This document shows, piece after piece, positions 33,646 through 42,254 of a DNA stretch of 64,000 bases. Both the position numbers and the translations under genes were made by a program. This DNA comes from Pseudorhodoferax sp047601025 (GTDB lineage: Bacteria; Pseudomonadota; Gammaproteobacteria; Burkholderiales; Burkholderiaceae_C). The first letter of the stretch is position 1; each line of letters opens with the position of its first letter. The notes below the pieces were generated by a model. It saw only the letters and a program-made list of their open reading frames with translations, searched no databases and was not told the DNA's origin. Location of the stretch: contig NZ_JASGJZ010000001.1 of NCBI RefSeq assembly GCF_047601025.1, positions 5,208,001 through 5,272,000 on the forward strand, given 5' to 3'.

Positions 33646-34275
33646 TCATGCCGCCTCGGCGTCCAGTCCGAGCGTGTGGTGCGTCTCGTTGATCCGGTGC
33701 AGGGTGAACTCGCCGCCCTCCGCCACGATCTCGTTCACGCAGCACGGCTCCTGCCTGATCCGCCAGTAACGGGCCAGCGGCAGCCCGAGGCATTGCAGCA
33801 GCAGCACCCGGTTGATGCTGTCGTGCCCCACCAGGACGACCGTCTGGCCGCGGTGCCGGCGCAGGACCGCCTGCAGCACCCGGGAGGAGCGGACCAGCAC
33901 CTCGGCCAGCGTCTCGCCGCCCGGGATCGCGGCCAGGTCGGGCGTGGCGAACCACGCCTGCAGTTCGCCGGGCCAGCGCGCGCGGACTTCGTCGTGGGCC
34001 AGTCCCTGCCATTGGCCGTAGTGGATGTCGGCCAGGTCGTCCAGGACCCGGGCCGGCGCGCCGGTCGCCCGGGCGATCGCCTCGCCGGTCCGCACGCAGC
34101 GCGACAGCGGGCTGGTGTGCACGGCGTCCGGCTTCCAGCTCTGCGCGATCCGGCGTGCCAGCGCCTCCGCCTGGCGTTCGCCCAGCCGCGACAGGGGCAG
34201 TTCCGCCCGGCCCCGGAACCGCTCGGGCGCGATCCAGTCGACGTGCCCGTGGCGGGCGAGGATGATCCTGGTCAT
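33646..34275 (-). CDS. Histidine-phosphatase superfamily protein
   Basis: A 209-residue phosphoglycerate-mutase-like phosphatase with the phospho-histidine motif ARHGHVDW (His9), HTSPLSRCVRT and VLVGHDSINR with the second histidine. It could be a dPGM, CobC/alpha-ribazole phosphatase type or a broad phosphatase. It follows the enolase by 19 nt and would be the last gene of the fluoride-riboswitch operon, hinting at phosphoester metabolism under fluoride stress. The operon assignment is inferred from spacing. Confidence 0.82.
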   Translation of the reverse strand: MTRIILARHGHVDWIAPERFRGRAELPLSRLGERQAEALARRIAQSWKPDAVHTSPLSRCVRTGEAIARATGAPARVLDDLADIHYGQWQGLAHDEVRARWPGELQAWFATPDLAAIPGGETLAEVLVRSSRVLQAVLRRHRGQTVVLVGHDSINRVLLLQCLGLPLARYWRIRQEPCCVNEIVAEGGEFTLHRINETHHTLGLDAEAA

Positions 34276-34294
34276 GGGGGTGCTCCTTTCCTTC

Positions 34295-35581
34295 TCACCG
34301 TACGAATGCCGCGCGGCCCGCGTAGTGGGCGTCGCTGCCCAGCGCCTCCTCGATGCGCATGAGCTGGTTGTATTTCTCGACGCGCTCGCCGCGGCAGGGC
34401 GCGCCGGTCTTCAGGTGCCCGGTGCCGAGCGCGACGGTCAGGTCCGCGATGAAGCTGTCGACCGTCTCGCCGCTGCGGTGCGACACCATCGCGCCCCAGC
34501 CGGCCCGGTAGGCCATGTCCACGGCGGCGCGGGTTTCGGTGAGCGTGCCGACCTGGTTGGGCTTGATCAGCACGGCGTTGGCGACGTCCTCGCGGATGCC
34601 CCGTTCGATGCGCTCGACGTTGGTCACGAACAGGTCGTCGCCGACCAGCTCGATCCGGGCACCGAGCCGCTCGTTCAGCCGGCGCCAGCCGGCCCAGTCG
34701 TCTTCCGCCAGGCCGTCCTCCAGCACCGCGATGGGGTACCTGGCGACCCACTCCTCGTACAGGCCGACCAGCTCTTGCGCCGTGACCTGGCGGCTCTCGC
34801 TGCGCAGGTGGTAGAGGCCGTCGGCGAAGAAGCCGCTCGACGCGGGGTCGAGCGCGAGCACCACCTGCTCGCCCGGCCGGTAGCCCGCGCCTTCGATCGC
34901 CGCCAGGATGAACTCGACCGCATCGCGGTTGCGCCGGAGCGCCGGGGCGAAGCCGCCTTCGTCGCCGACCGCCGTGGAATGGCCGCGCTCCTTCAGGACC
35001 GCGCGCAGGCGGTGGTAGATCTCGGCCCCCCAGCGCAACGCCTCGGAGAAGCTCTCGGCGCCCACCGGGGCGATCATGAACTCCTGGAAGTCCGGGCCCT
35101 GCCAGTTCGCATGGACGCCACCGTTGAGGACGTTGAACATGGGCACCGGCATGCGCAGGGCCCGGGCGCCCGCGAGATGGCGGAACAGCGGCTGGCCGCA
35201 GGCCTGCGCCGCCGCACGGGCCACCGCGAGGGACACGCCGACGATCGCGTTGGCGCCGAGTCGCGCCTTGTTCGGCGTGCCGTCGAACTCGACCAGCACC
35301 TGGTCGATGCCGGCCTGGTCGCAGGCGTCCAGGCCATGCAGCACCGCCGCGATGCCCTTGTTGACGTGGGACACCGCCGTGCGCACGCCCTTGCCGCCGA
35401 AGCGCGGGGAGTCGCCGTTCCGGAGCTCGACCGCCTCGTGGACGCCGGTCGACGCGCCGGAGGGCACGGCCGCGCGCCCGGACGCGCCGCCTTTCAGCCG
35501 GACGTCGACCTCGAGGGTCGGATTGCCGCGCGAGTCCAGGATCTCGCGCGCGTGGATGGTCTGGATGCCAGAGGACGGCAT
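34295..35581 (-). CDS. eno: Enolase (fluoride-operon copy)
   Basis: A 428-residue phosphopyruvate hydratase converting 2-phosphoglycerate to PEP. Seen: SRGNPTLEVDV, PSGASTGVHEAVELRNGD, VGDDLFVTN, LIKPNQVGTLTET and the catalytic loop SHRSGETVDSFIADL. Enolase is a classic target of fluoride, which binds with Mg2+ and phosphate. It lies downstream of a fluoride riboswitch and the CLC-F gene, so it is likely a second, fluoride-induced copy that restores glycolysis; a housekeeping copy next to pyrG would be expected elsewhere. Confidence 0.93.
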   Translation of the reverse strand: MPSSGIQTIHAREILDSRGNPTLEVDVRLKGGASGRAAVPSGASTGVHEAVELRNGDSPRFGGKGVRTAVSHVNKGIAAVLHGLDACDQAGIDQVLVEFDGTPNKARLGANAIVGVSLAVARAAAQACGQPLFRHLAGARALRMPVPMFNVLNGGVHANWQGPDFQEFMIAPVGAESFSEALRWGAEIYHRLRAVLKERGHSTAVGDEGGFAPALRRNRDAVEFILAAIEGAGYRPGEQVVLALDPASSGFFADGLYHLRSESRQVTAQELVGLYEEWVARYPIAVLEDGLAEDDWAGWRRLNERLGARIELVGDDLFVTNVERIERGIREDVANAVLIKPNQVGTLTETRAAVDMAYRAGWGAMVSHRSGETVDSFIADLTVALGTGHLKTGAPCRGERVEKYNQLMRIEEALGSDAHYAGRAAFVR

Positions 35582-35619
35582 GGTCGGTCTCCTTGGGGGC
35601 TGCTGAAAATCGTCGCCGG

Positions 35620-35982
35620 TCACGGGTGGTCGAGCGGCAGTTCGCACAGGAACAGCACCGCGTGCACCTTGCGCAGTTCCTCCGCGTGCTGGTGCATGAA
35701 GTCGCGCAGGCGATGCTCGCTGTCCAGCAGTTCCAGGCACTGGGGGTGCCGCATGCCGTTCAGCTCCGGATGGTGGTGCGACATCCGCCCGCCCGGCAGG
35801 TAGCCGGAGCTGACCGGGTGCAGCATCGCCTGCAGCAGCTTCGCGTCCTGCGCGGCCTTCAGCAGGTGCTGCGCCAGCGCCGGGGCGCTCAGGTGATGCC
35901 AGAAGCGCGTCGCCCTGGCCCTGGTCGCGACCGGAAAGTACAGGCGCAGCGCGGCGAGCTGCTGGCGGGATCTGGGGGTCAT
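35620..35982 (-). CDS. Small conserved protein, DUF190/PII-like resemblance
   Basis: A 120-residue soluble protein whose ATG overlaps the CLC-F stop (ATGA). No certain family. The segment ending PQCLELLDSEHRLRDFMHQHAEEL resembles the end of DUF190 (PII-like) proteins, and two true DUF190 genes occur in the other fluoride operons of this window. Histidine-rich centre (GGRMSHHHPELNG). A regulatory partner of the antiporter is plausible but inferred. Confidence 0.6.
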   Translation of the reverse strand: MTPRSRQQLAALRLYFPVATRARATRFWHHLSAPALAQHLLKAAQDAKLLQAMLHPVSSGYLPGGRMSHHHPELNGMRHPQCLELLDSEHRLRDFMHQHAEELRKVHAVLFLCELPLDHP

Positions 35983-37358
35983 CGATGCACCTCCTTCCCG
36001 GGGATGGCGGCTGCCTCCGGACCGCCTGGCGCCGGCGCCGCAGGCGGCTCCGCCCCGACGGCGACCTTCTGCTTGCGGAAGTGCGCCAGGTCGGCGATGC
36101 GCAGCTCCTCCGGGACCGCGTGCCGGTGCTTGCCGTGCTTGCTGCGGCCCAGGCGCTGCGCGTGGTAGATGCCGGTATGGCCGGAGAACAGGTAGGCGGT
36201 GATGCAGCCGATGGCCGCCAGGGGGCCGATCTCCGCGCCGAACAGCTCCATCGCCATCAGCGTCGTCGCGATGGGCGTGTTCGCCGCGCCGGCGAACACG
36301 GCGACGAAGCCGATGCCCGCCAGCATCGGGAACGGCAGATGCAGCAGCGGCGCCAGCGCATTGCCCAGAGTCGCCCCGATGTAGAACAGCGGCGTCACTT
36401 CCCCGCCCTTGAACCCCGTGCCGAGCGAGAGCACCGTGAAGACGAGCTTGCCGAGGAAGTCCCAGGGCTGCATGGGCTCCTGGAACGAACGCACGATGTC
36501 CGGAATGCCCAGGCCGATGTAGCGGTAGGCATCGAGCGCCCAGACCGCGGTGGCGATCACCACGCCGCCCACGAAGGGCCGCAGCGGCGCATAGGCGATC
36601 CGCCGCTTCACCAGCGCGCCCAGCTGGTGCGCCGCCGTCGCGAACACCGCGCCGACGAGGCCGAAGACGATGCCGGCCAGCACCACGGCCAGCACGCTCC
36701 AGGCGCCGATCGGCACGACCTCGGGAACCATGTAGTGGGTATGGTGGACGCCGAACGCCAGGCAGACCTGGTCCGCGACGATCGCGGCCACGACGCAGGG
36801 GAACAGCGCGTCGTAGCGCATGCGGCCGATGGCCAGCACCTCCAGCCCGAACACCGCCCCGGCCAGCGGCGTGCCGAACACGGCGGCGAAGCCGGCGCTG
36901 ATGCCGGCCATCAGCACGATGCGGCGGTCCTCGTGCTTCAGGCGGAACACGTGGGTGAGCTGGTCCGCCAGCGCGCCGCTCATCTGCACGGCGGTCCCCT
37001 CGCGGCCGACCGAGGCGCCGAACAGGTGGGAGACGACCGTTCCCCCCAGGACCAGCGGCGCCATGCGCAGCGGCACGACCTTCTTGGGATCGTGGATCTC
37101 GTCGATGATGAGGTTGTTGCCGCCGTCCACCTGCTTGCCCAGCAGGTGGTAGACCAGGCCGACGCCGAGCCCCGCCAGCGGCAGCAGCCAGATGATCCAG
37201 CGATGGGCCTCGCGCCACGCGGTGGCGCGGTCCAGCGACACGAGGAAGAAGGCGGAGGCACTGCCCGCCAGGGCGGCCACGACGCTCGCGATGACGAGCC
37301 ACTTGCCGAGGGACGGCAGCAGCTCGAGCTGTTCAGGACGACGAAGATATCTGCGCAT
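35979..37358 (-). CDS. CLC-F type fluoride/proton antiporter
   Basis: A 459-residue CLC transporter. The fluoride clade is indicated by VGREGTAVQM (GREGT at 118-122 instead of GREGP) and GGNNLIIDEIH at 79-89; the gating Glu lies within GREGT. About ten further helices follow, ending near 400 with a charged Pro-rich cytoplasmic tail. It expels fluoride in exchange for protons. A fluoride riboswitch lies 87 nt upstream on the same strand. It is the first gene of the operon with the small DUF190-like protein and enolase. Confidence 0.94.
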   Translation of the reverse strand: MRRYLRRPEQLELLPSLGKWLVIASVVAALAGSASAFFLVSLDRATAWREAHRWIIWLLPLAGLGVGLVYHLLGKQVDGGNNLIIDEIHDPKKVVPLRMAPLVLGGTVVSHLFGASVGREGTAVQMSGALADQLTHVFRLKHEDRRIVLMAGISAGFAAVFGTPLAGAVFGLEVLAIGRMRYDALFPCVVAAIVADQVCLAFGVHHTHYMVPEVVPIGAWSVLAVVLAGIVFGLVGAVFATAAHQLGALVKRRIAYAPLRPFVGGVVIATAVWALDAYRYIGLGIPDIVRSFQEPMQPWDFLGKLVFTVLSLGTGFKGGEVTPLFYIGATLGNALAPLLHLPFPMLAGIGFVAVFAGAANTPIATTLMAMELFGAEIGPLAAIGCITAYLFSGHTGIYHAQRLGRSKHGKHRHAVPEELRIADLAHFRKQKVAVGAEPPAAPAPGGPEAAAIPGKEVHR

Positions 37359-37414
37359 GGGTCATTCGCTGCTCGAATCGATCGGGCTGACCCATGCCAA
37401 GGATGTGAACGCGA

Positions 37415-37454
37415 ACGCCTACAGCCCCGACGCAGGTCAGGTTTCTGTAGGCGT
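37415..37454 (-). promoter_or_regulatory. Riboswitch 1 expression-platform stem
   Basis: ACGCCTACAG, the 3' end of the aptamer, can pair perfectly with CTGTAGGCGT 20 nt downstream, which would compete with aptamer folding. Only a weak U-tract follows (TTCGCGTT), so control could be Rho-assisted or not a classical terminator. Confidence 0.5.
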
Positions 37455-37510
37455 CATCAGCAGCGCTAGAGCGGCTGCGGTTGTGTCGGAAGGAGGAACG
37501 CCATCTCCCG
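37445..37510 (-). promoter_or_regulatory. Fluoride riboswitch 1 (CLC-F operon)
   Basis: Reads GGAGATGGCGTTCCTCC, then ACAACCGC, a GCAGC/GCTGC stem, and GCTGATGACGCCTACAG, the layout of the crcB-motif fluoride aptamer (RF01734 type). A TATAGT -10-like hexamer lies just upstream at 37517-37522 on the same strand. Fluoride binding should allow expression of the CLC-F, small protein, enolase and phosphatase genes. Confidence 0.93.
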
Positions 37511-37615
37511 GCGGGCACTATACACGCGTTCCGCAGCCGCATCGGCCTTGCGCAATGACCCGAGGCAGGCGCCCGCCAAGCATGCGAGAACGGCCCGGAT
37601 GGCTATACTGACGCG

Positions 37616-37687
37616 CTGGAGATGGCATGCCTCCACCCTCGGCGCAATGCCAGGGAAACCGCCATTCGGCTGATGATGCCTACAGGC
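37616..37687 (+). promoter_or_regulatory. Fluoride riboswitch 2 (crcB operon)
   Basis: GGAGATGGCATGCCTCC at the 5' side and AAACCGCC-ATTC-GGCTGATGATGCCTACAG at the 3' side match the fluoride aptamer. Between them is an extra CCCT...AGGG hairpin absent from riboswitches 1 and 3. A TATACT -10 lies at 37604-37609. A CCTACAG/CTGTGGG stem (37679-37709) is a candidate expression platform. The leader to the crcB ATG is about 250 nt and holds no convincing gene. Confidence 0.93.
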
Positions 37688-37934
37688 CCTGGACGAGGGA
37701 CGCTGTGGGTTGTCGACTGCGGCGCTCGCCGGCCAGGTGTTTCTGACGCACTGGAGTCGCCGCGATGCGCATGGGCCATCACGCTGCACGGAACACGCCG
37801 GCTGCCCCGGCATCGCGGGTGCGCGCCGTCTCGCACGGCCGCGCGATGCCGGCACGGGCCTCACCGGCCCCGGCTCTCGCGCGCGCCGTCCACCGGCCCT
37901 GCGCCGGATGCATTCGAGCACCAGAAAGAAGAAC

Positions 37935-38324
37935 ATGAGCGGTCTCGCCATTCTTGCCGTCTTCAGCGGCGCGGGCCTGGGGGCCTTGCTGCGCTGGTGG
38001 CTGAGCATCCTGCTGAACCCGATCTTTCCCACCATCCCGATGGGCACGGTCTCGGCCAACCTGATCGGCGGCCTACTGGTCGGCGTGTCGAGCGCCTACT
38101 TCAACCACCATTCGGGACTGCCGCCGGAATTCCGGCTCCTCGTGATCACCGGCTTCCTGGGCGGCCTGACGACGTTCTCGACCTTCTCCGTCGAAGTCGT
38201 CACGCTCATCGGCCGCCACGAATACGCGTGGGCACTCGGCGCCGCAAGCCTGCACCTCGGCGGCTCCCTGCTCCTGACCGGCGCCGGCATCTTCCTGGCC
38301 CACTGGCTGCTGATCCGCAGCTGA
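37935..38324 (+). CDS. crcB: Fluoride channel CrcB/Fluc
   Basis: A 129-residue, four-helix dual-topology fluoride exporter. Seen: GALLRWWLS, the pore Asn region GTVSANLIGG, and the Phe/Thr track TGFLGGLTTFSTFSVE. The ATG at 37935 begins the first helix (MSGLAILAVF); an upstream in-frame extension is Pro/Arg-rich and overlaps the riboswitch leader, so was rejected. With CLC-F this gives the organism two unrelated fluoride exporters in one locus. Confidence 0.95.
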   Translation: MSGLAILAVFSGAGLGALLRWWLSILLNPIFPTIPMGTVSANLIGGLLVGVSSAYFNHHSGLPPEFRLLVITGFLGGLTTFSTFSVEVVTLIGRHEYAWALGAASLHLGGSLLLTGAGIFLAHWLLIRS

Positions 38325-38362
38325 AGCCCGGCAATCAACGCATTGATACGGAGAGCGTCCCC

Positions 38363-38716
38363 ATGCAAGGCATTTATCTCAAGTTCTATGTGCAGGAGAA
38401 GACCCGGCACCACGGCGTCCTCGCCTACGAATGGCTGCTGGAACAGGCCAAGGCCATCGGCATCCACGGCGGCACCGCCTTCCGGGCGATCGCCGGCTAT
38501 GGACGGCACGGCCACCTGCACGAGGAGCACTTCTTCGAGCTGGCGGGCGACCTGCCGATCGAGGTCGGTTTCGCGCTGGAGGAAGCGGACGCGCAGCGCC
38601 TCCTGGACCATCTTGCCGGCGAGAAACTCGCTCTGTTCTACATCAAGGTGCCCGTGGAACTGGGCGTCATCGGCACGCCACCGCCTTCCGATCCGCAGCC
38701 GTCTCGGAAGACGTAG
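38363..38716 (+). CDS. DUF190 (PII-like) protein
   Basis: A 117-residue DUF190 protein: GIYLKFYVQEKTRHHGVLAYEWLLEQAKAIGIHGGTAFRAIAGYG (read in overlapping parts), then HLHEEHFFELAGDLPIEV. DUF190 proteins have a PII-like ferredoxin fold, are common partners of CrcB, and may sense a nucleotide or modulate the channel; the exact role is not established. 38 nt after crcB, 27 nt before the MutS-like gene. Confidence 0.88.
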   Translation: MQGIYLKFYVQEKTRHHGVLAYEWLLEQAKAIGIHGGTAFRAIAGYGRHGHLHEEHFFELAGDLPIEVGFALEEADAQRLLDHLAGEKLALFYIKVPVELGVIGTPPPSDPQPSRKT

Positions 38717-38743
38717 CCGCCGCCGGCACCCCCAGGAGGCAGC

Positions 38744-40303
38744 ATGCCTGCACCGATCCCCGCATCGTCCATGGAAGCGAGGTTCGAGAGCATCCTGGGC
38801 GAAGCGGGCGCCGGCCCGCACGCACCGGCGCCGCCGGACTGCTTTCACGACCTCGGGCTCGACCAGATCGTGCAGGCCGTCGCCGCGCCCTGGCAGGAGC
38901 ACGACCTCGCCGGCTTCTTCCATGCCAGCCTGCGGTCCGAGGACGCCATCGTCTTCCGGCAGGAGGTGATGCGCGACCTGGAGCAGCCGGAAGTCATGGC
39001 CGCCGTGCGCGGATTCACCGAGCGGCTGCGCCACATGCGCCAGCAGCTGCCGCTGGCGACCCAGCGACACAACGTGCACGAGTGCAACCGCTGGCACCTG
39101 GAGGCGGTCCGGCGCTACGGCGAGGCCGTCGCCACGCTGCACCGCGAGCTGGCGCCGCTGGCGCTGTGCTCGCGCGGCCTGCGGCGGTGGCGCGGATACG
39201 TCGCGGGCTATGCCGGGTCCGCGCCCTTCACGCGCCTGATGGCGCAGGCGGCGCAACTGGAGCGCGACCTGGCCGCGATCACCTATACCGTGACGATCGC
39301 CGGCTCCCGGGTCTCGGTGCGCCGCTATGCCGGCGAGCCGGACTACACCGCCGAGATCGAGCGGACCTTCGCCAAGTTCCGCCGCGGCACGGTGAAGGAC
39401 TACCTCGCCAGGCTGCCGGTCACGGTGGGCCTGAACCACATCGAGGCGCAGGTGCTGGACGGCGTCGCGCACCTGAACCCGGAAGTCTTCGGCGCCCTGT
39501 CGGCATTCCGCGCGGAGCACCCGGTCTTCATCGACCCGCAGGTCGAACGCTTCGACCGCGAGATCCATTTCTACATCGGCTGGCTGGACTTCATCGCGCC
39601 GTTCCGGCGTGCCGGCCTGGCGTTCTGCTACCCGGACGTGTCGAACGCCACCAAGGACATCGAGGTGCGCGCCGCCTTCGACCTGGCGCTGGCGCGCCGC
39701 CTGCTGGCACAGGGCGAGGCCGTCGTCTGCAACGGCTTCGAGCTGCACGGCACCGAGCGCATGATCGTCGTCACGGGCCCCAACCAGGGCGGCAAGACGA
39801 CCTTCGCGCGCATGTTCGGCCAGTTGCACTGGCTGGCCGGCCTCGGCTGCCCGGTACCGGCCGGGCGGGCCCGGCTGTTCCTGTTCGACCGCCTGTTCTC
39901 GCATTTCGAGCGCGAGGAGGACATCCGCAACCTGCGCGGCAAGCTGCACGACGACCTGGTGCGCATGCAGCACATCCTGGCCCGGGCGACGCCGGACTCG
40001 ATCGTGGTGATCAACGAAATCTTCTCGTCCACGACCCTGCAGGACGCGCTGTTCCTCGGCCACGAGATGCTGGAGCGGCTGTCCCGCCTCGACGCCCTCG
40101 CCGTGTGCGTGACCTTCCTGGACGAGCTGGCGAGCTTCTCGCCCCAGGTGGTCAGCATGGTCGCCGCCATCGACCCGGCGGCCCCCGCGGCACGCAGCTT
40201 CAAGCTCGAACGGCGCGCGGCGGACGGCCTGGCGCACGCGCTGGCGATCGCCGAGAAGTACCACGTCACCGGCGCCTGGCTGAAGGAGCGCATTCCGCCA
40301 TGA
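38744..40303 (+). CDS. MutS-like ATPase 1 (fluoride operon)
   Basis: A 519-residue protein with a MutS C-terminal ABC ATPase domain: Walker A GPNQGGKT at about 345-352 and Walker B SIVVINEIFSS near 420. The N-terminal half is helical (lever/clamp-like) and lacks the mismatch-recognition and connector domains of about 850-residue MutS, so it should not do mismatch repair. MutS-like genes are known associates of fluoride riboswitches. Its stop overlaps the start of the second MutS-like gene (ATGA), implying a heterodimer. Function in fluoride tolerance is unknown. Confidence 0.88.
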   Translation: MPAPIPASSMEARFESILGEAGAGPHAPAPPDCFHDLGLDQIVQAVAAPWQEHDLAGFFHASLRSEDAIVFRQEVMRDLEQPEVMAAVRGFTERLRHMRQQLPLATQRHNVHECNRWHLEAVRRYGEAVATLHRELAPLALCSRGLRRWRGYVAGYAGSAPFTRLMAQAAQLERDLAAITYTVTIAGSRVSVRRYAGEPDYTAEIERTFAKFRRGTVKDYLARLPVTVGLNHIEAQVLDGVAHLNPEVFGALSAFRAEHPVFIDPQVERFDREIHFYIGWLDFIAPFRRAGLAFCYPDVSNATKDIEVRAAFDLALARRLLAQGEAVVCNGFELHGTERMIVVTGPNQGGKTTFARMFGQLHWLAGLGCPVPAGRARLFLFDRLFSHFEREEDIRNLRGKLHDDLVRMQHILARATPDSIVVINEIFSSTTLQDALFLGHEMLERLSRLDALAVCVTFLDELASFSPQVVSMVAAIDPAAPAARSFKLERRAADGLAHALAIAEKYHVTGAWLKERIPP

Positions 40304-41808
40304 AAGCCTTGCTGATGCATCCGGACCGGGATTTCGACGGCGAGCAGCCCGTTCCCGGCCACGCCGACACGCTGTCCCAGGATCTCGAACTGCCGACGCT
40401 CTGGACGGCCATGGCGGGGGAGGACGACTTCCTGCGCGAGGTCGCGCGCAAGGCCATCCTGCTCGCCCCCGGCAACGACGCGGCGACCGTGCGCCATCGC
40501 CAGCAGGTCCTGGCGGACGCGCTCGCCCATCCGCAGGAAGTACGTACGCTCTACGCCCTCGCGGTCGACGCGATCGAAGGACGCCGCAAGTTCTGGTTCG
40601 GCGCATTCATGAACTACCCGAGCGGCATCCTGCGCAGCACGGTCGACGTCATGCAGTTCTTCGCGGGCATGCTGCGCAAGCTGCGCCTCTTCGCCGAGCG
40701 CGAAGGCAGGGCCTTCGGGTCGCCAGGATTCAGCGCCCTCTTCGCGATGCTGCGCGCCGAGTGCGACGACGGCTACCTGGCCACCGTGCAGCGGCATCTG
40801 CAGGCGCTGCGGTTCGAGGGCGGCGTGCTGATCAGCGCATCGCTCGGCCGCGGCAACGAAGGGATCGGCCATGTGCTGCGGCAGCCGCCCGAGAAGCCGC
40901 CGCTGTGGGAGCGGTGGTTCCATCGGGGGCCGCCGCAGTTCGGCTTCCAGCTGCACGAACGGGACGAAGCCGGCGCGCGCATGCTCGGCGACATCGAGGA
41001 CCGCGGCGTCAACCTGGTGGCCAACGCGCTGGCGCAGTCCTGCGACCACGTGCTGGGCTTCTTCCAGATGCTGCGCACGGAACTGGCTTTCTACGTGACC
41101 TGCCTGCATCTCCACGAGAAACTGGCGGCCGCCCAGGCCCCGTGGTGCCTGCCCGGCATGGCCGAGACAGGCTCCCTGCAGTTCAGCTGCGCGGACCTGC
41201 GCGACGCCTGCCTGGTGCTGCAGATGGGGCCGGCGGTCGTCGGCAACACGGTGGCGGCGGACGGACACGGCCTCATCGTGGTGACGGGCGCAAACCAGGG
41301 CGGCAAGTCCAGCTTCCTGCGGGCCTGCGGCCTCGCACAGCTGATGATGCAGGCTGGCATGTTCGTCTGCGCCCGGGCCTATGCGGGCGAACGCTGCACC
41401 GGCCTGTTCACGCACTACAAGCGCGAGGAGGATGCCTCGCTCAAGAGCGGCAAGCTGGACGAGGAACTGGCGCGGCTGAGCGGGATCGCCGGCGCCATCC
41501 GGCCGGGCTGCCTGTTCCTCTCCAACGAATCCTTCGCCTCCACCAACGAGCGCGAAGGATCGGAGATCGCGCGCCAGACCGTGGACGCGCTAAGCGCGCG
41601 GCGCATCAAGGTGATCGCCGTGACGCACCTGTTCGACTTCGCGCACCGGCTCGCGGCGCAGCGCCGGGCCGACGCCTTGTTCCTGCGCGCCGGGCGGCGC
41701 GAGGACGGCGCCCGCTCGTTCCAGCTGGCCGTGGGCGAACCGCTGTCGACCAGCTTCGGCCAGGACCTCTACGCGCAGGTCTTCGGCGCCGCCGCGGCGC
41801 CGGCCTGA
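40300..41808 (+). CDS. MutS-like ATPase 2 (fluoride operon)
   Basis: A 502-residue partner of the preceding gene with the same layout: a helical N-terminal half and an ATPase domain with Walker A GANQGGKS (about 330-337) and a Walker B-like CLFLSNESFAS in which the usual Asp is Asn before Glu. VIAVTHLFDFAH is the switch histidine region. No mismatch-binding domain. Its last 40 nt overlap, tail to tail, the uspA gene on the other strand. The pair resembles eukaryotic Msh4/Msh5-style clamps without domain I, but the substrate is unknown. Confidence 0.87.
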   Translation: MKALLMHPDRDFDGEQPVPGHADTLSQDLELPTLWTAMAGEDDFLREVARKAILLAPGNDAATVRHRQQVLADALAHPQEVRTLYALAVDAIEGRRKFWFGAFMNYPSGILRSTVDVMQFFAGMLRKLRLFAEREGRAFGSPGFSALFAMLRAECDDGYLATVQRHLQALRFEGGVLISASLGRGNEGIGHVLRQPPEKPPLWERWFHRGPPQFGFQLHERDEAGARMLGDIEDRGVNLVANALAQSCDHVLGFFQMLRTELAFYVTCLHLHEKLAAAQAPWCLPGMAETGSLQFSCADLRDACLVLQMGPAVVGNTVAADGHGLIVVTGANQGGKSSFLRACGLAQLMMQAGMFVCARAYAGERCTGLFTHYKREEDASLKSGKLDEELARLSGIAGAIRPGCLFLSNESFASTNEREGSEIARQTVDALSARRIKVIAVTHLFDFAHRLAAQRRADALFLRAGRREDGARSFQLAVGEPLSTSFGQDLYAQVFGAAAAPA

Positions 41809-42254
41809 GCCGCGGCACGGCGGGCCCGCGCATCGCCCTGCCGGACGACGGTGACGGCGCAGGGCGCGTAGGCCACGACCTGCCGGGCGACCGAGCCGAT
41901 CAGCCAGCGCTCGAACAGCGTATGCCCCCGGTGGCCGACGACGATGTGGTCGACGGCATGCTGCTCCGCATGGCGCACCAGCTGCTCGGCCGGATGCCCG
42001 ACGACCAGATGGGCCTGCGCGTCGACGCCGTCGTTGGCCAGGCGCAGCTTCAGCGCCGACAGCACGCGGTGGTAGCGGCGCTGCGCGTCCTCGATGGCGG
42101 CCTGCGCCTCGACCTCGTCGCCGAAGTCGGGGGGCCGGGCGACCACCAGCACATGCAGCTCGGCGCCGTAGCGCAGGGCCAGGTCGACGGCGAAGCGGTA
42201 GGCCTGGTCGGCCGATGCCGACCCGTCATGGCCGAGCAGGATCCTGTGGATCAT
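41769..42254 (-). CDS. Universal stress protein (UspA family)
   Basis: A 161-residue single UspA domain: start ILLGHDGSASADQAYRF and the ATP-binding G-x2-G-x9-G pattern in VVGHRGHTLFERWLIGSV, followed by CAVTVVR. Starts within the antiporter stop (ATGA). Last gene of the third fluoride-riboswitch operon; UspA genes are recognised fluoride-riboswitch associates. Its 3' end overlaps the MutS-like 2 gene on the other strand by 40 nt. Confidence 0.9.
   Translation of the reverse strand: MIHRILLGHDGSASADQAYRFAVDLALRYGAELHVLVVARPPDFGDEVEAQAAIEDAQRRYHRVLSALKLRLANDGVDAQAHLVVGHPAEQLVRHAEQHAVDHIVVGHRGHTLFERWLIGSVARQVVAYAPCAVTVVRQGDARARRAAAQAGAAAAPKTCA

Noticed and set aside
37622..37934. Upstream in-frame extension of crcB or a leader peptide
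   Set aside because: It would run through the fluoride aptamer and is Pro/Arg-rich; the ATG at 37935 gives a standard 129-residue CrcB.
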